Shown: in pieces, positions 62,760 to 64,000 of the stretch
Layout of the letters: each line of letters starts with the position of its first letter
Position numbering within the stretch: position 1 is the stretch's first letter
NCBI GenBank assembly: GCA_017935675.1
Contig: JAGBHE010000003.1
Span: 1 to 64,000 of the forward strand
Source: Clostridia bacterium
GTDB lineage: Bacteria; Bacillota; Clostridia; UBA1381
Direction of reading: 5' to 3'
Length of the DNA: 64,000 nucleotides
Notes under the pieces: model-generated
The model's database searches: none
Told to the model about the DNA's origin: nothing
What the model saw: only the letters and a program-made list of their open reading frames with translations
Program-made: the position numbers and the translations under genes

Positions 62760-63620
62760 ATGGAAAACATTAAAATCAGAAACGCTTTTTTAAAGGCGGA
62801 AATCAGCTGCGACGGCGCTGAGCTTATAAGTGTTGCGGACATGGACGGCAACGATTTTTTATGGTGCGGAGACAGCAGTATATGGTCAGGTCATGCACCT
62901 GTGCTCTTTCCGATATGCGGTGCTCTTAAGGACGGAAAATATACGTGGCAGGGCAAGGAGTTTAAGCTTGAGAAGCACGGCTTTATAAGACATAAAAAAT
63001 TTGAATGCGTTAAAAGCAGTGAAAATTCCGCGGAATTCAGGTACGTGTCCGACGAAAGCACAAAGGAAAGCTATCCCTTTGATTTCGAATTTTCAGTCAG
63101 GTTTGAGCTTGAAGAAAACAATATGCGAATTACATACCTGACCGTGAACAAATCAGACTGCCCGATGTATTTTTCCTGCGGCGCGCACGAGGCGTACGCG
63201 TGTCCCGAGGGAATTGAGGAATACAGTGTAAGCTTTGAAAATGACAGCGTTCTTGATTTGTACAGATCAATCAATGCCGGAATTCTTGAAGAGAACAGCA
63301 CCCCGCTGCCTCTCGACAACGGAAGCCTGCACCTTGAAAAGAAAATGTTTGAAAATGACGCTCTTATTTTTAAAAATCATAAATCAAGAAAAATATGTCT
63401 TTCAAAAAACGGCGGAGGACGAAAAATAACTGTTGATTTCAACGGCTTTGATTATCTTCTTATCTGGACAAAGCCGGAGGGGGACTATATATGCCTTGAG
63501 CCGTGGACAGGTATTCCCGACAGCACCTCTTCAAAGGGCATACTTGCGGAAAAAGAGGGCATAACACGGCTTGAGATAGGAAAAACCTTTGACGTAACTC
63601 ATATTATTACCTTTGAGTGA
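62760..63620 (+). CDS. Aldose 1-epimerase (mutarotase)-family protein
   Basis: 286 residues from ATG 62760, 9 nt after GAAAGG; longer in-frame starts would cover the promoter region. The fold is the galactose-mutarotase beta-sandwich, with LFPICGALKDGKYTWQGKEFKLEKHGFIRHKKF near the start and GAHEAYACP supplying a conserved His. Proteins of this group interconvert anomers of hexoses or hexose-6-phosphates. It is a monocistronic gene. The exact sugar is not clear from the sequence. Confidence 0.85.
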   Translation: MENIKIRNAFLKAEISCDGAELISVADMDGNDFLWCGDSSIWSGHAPVLFPICGALKDGKYTWQGKEFKLEKHGFIRHKKFECVKSSENSAEFRYVSDESTKESYPFDFEFSVRFELEENNMRITYLTVNKSDCPMYFSCGAHEAYACPEGIEEYSVSFENDSVLDLYRSINAGILEENSTPLPLDNGSLHLEKKMFENDALIFKNHKSRKICLSKNGGGRKITVDFNGFDYLLIWTKPEGDYICLEPWTGIPDSTSSKGILAEKEGITRLEIGKTFDVTHIITFE

Positions 63621-63631
63621 TAAAAAAAGTA

Positions 63632-63660
63632 TTGCATTTTACGTAAAAAAATGATATAAT
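63632..63660 (+). promoter_or_regulatory. Promoter of the XRE-family regulator
   Basis: TTGCAT (63632-63637), 17-bp spacer, TATAAT (63655-63660), 24 bp before the next start codon. Confidence 0.65.
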
Positions 63661-63683
63661 AATCCTGAAAAGGAGTGATTGTC

Positions 63684-64000
63684 ATGGCGGAAAATAACAA
63701 AGCAAGCCGGCTTCGCAGCCTGAGAAAGAAAAAAGGTATGACCCTTTCAGAGCTTTCGGCTCTTGTGGGAGTCAGTGACGCAACGCTTCAAAGGTATGAA
63801 AGCGGCAAAATTCAGAACATAAAGCCACAGATGCTTGAAAAGCTTTCTGCTGCCCTTGACTGCACCGCGGCGTATATAATGGGCTGGGATGAAGCAGCCG
63901 GACCGGAAAACGTCTTTGACAACATAGTCGGAATAAAGCCGAAAAAGCTTCCTGTGCTCGGTGAAATTGCCTGCGGAGAGCCTATATTCTGTGACAGCGG
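63684..64000 (+). CDS. XRE-family repressor with S24-like C-terminal region, 3' partial
   Basis: About 105 residues are visible before the window ends. Residues ~8-65 form a Cro/C1-type helix-turn-helix (LRSLRKKKGMTLSELSALVG, VSDATLQRYESGK). After a linker, LPVLGEIACGEP marks the start of a LexA/S24-type peptidase domain. This layout is typical of phage CI-like or damage-responsive repressors. What it controls lies outside the window. AAAAGGAG precedes the ATG. Confidence 0.8.
   Translation, partial: MAENNKASRLRSLRKKKGMTLSELSALVGVSDATLQRYESGKIQNIKPQMLEKLSAALDCTAAYIMGWDEAAGPENVFDNIVGIKPKKLPVLGEIACGEPIFCDS

Overview
The window looks like a chromosomal segment of an anaerobic, spore-forming Clostridia-type Firmicute that degrades pectin. 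The evidence is mixed fermentation genes (pflB/pflA, adhE, rex), [FeFe] hydrogenases, a SpoVM homologue, the WalRK/YycI cluster, CdaA/CdaR, Lpl-type sugar transport and many S-layer-homology (SLH) proteins tied to pectin enzymes. A Monoglobus-like pectinolytic gut bacterium would fit, but that is inference; nothing here names the species.

Region 1 (1-35.1 kb, all + strand) is a rhamnogalacturonan-I (RG-I) utilisation locus. It has an SGNH acetylesterase (cut by the window edge), a binding lipoprotein and two Lpl-type permeases with no ATPase gene, a membrane-bound AraC-type regulator with its own consensus promoter, a GH2 glycosidase, three YetA/PL26-type exo-rhamnogalacturonan lyase paralogues (one without a signal peptide, two secreted), three SLH proteins without a recognisable catalytic domain, a GH105 unsaturated rhamnogalacturonyl hydrolase, two GH78 alpha-L-rhamnosidases and L-rhamnose mutarotase. 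The likely flow is surface capture and cleavage of RG-I, import of oligomers, then intracellular removal of the unsaturated uronate, rhamnose and galactose.

Region 2 (31.8-35.9 kb) is decaying. A CE12 esterase has lost its 5' half, a Gfo/Idh oxidoreductase start is joined to a GH43 tail, and a LarC start behind a perfect promoter is joined to an unrecognised tail. It ends at a tRNA-Leu(UAG) gene on the minus strand.

Region 3 (36-42.5 kb) is core: pflB-pflA, cdaA-cdaR and hslO. Region 4 (42.3-45.7 kb) is the most unusual. The last ~245 bp of hslO is present twice (about 96% identical by eye), bracketing a AAA ATPase gene that has its own promoter and a GGGTATAA repeat array. The second copy is followed by the wreck of another ATPase gene with a different operator. 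Next is a type I toxin-antitoxin locus whose toxin frame is split by a 162-bp palindromic element with TA target duplications; excising it on paper restores a 24-residue hydrophobic peptide.

Region 5 (45.7-54.9 kb, minus strand) is redox metabolism: a group B-like [FeFe] hydrogenase, a PP2C phosphatase, a group C-like sensory hydrogenase with a PAS domain, a small [2Fe-2S] protein flanked by two copies of a ~175-bp structured repeat, a phosphotransferase, adhE and rex.

Region 6 (55-64 kb) holds a serine hydrolase, a small membrane protein, spoVM, walR-walK-yycI, obgE, rpmA, rplU (with no prp gene between the ribosomal genes), an aldose epimerase and a partial XRE/S24-like repressor. I saw no CRISPR array, rRNA or complete transposase gene.
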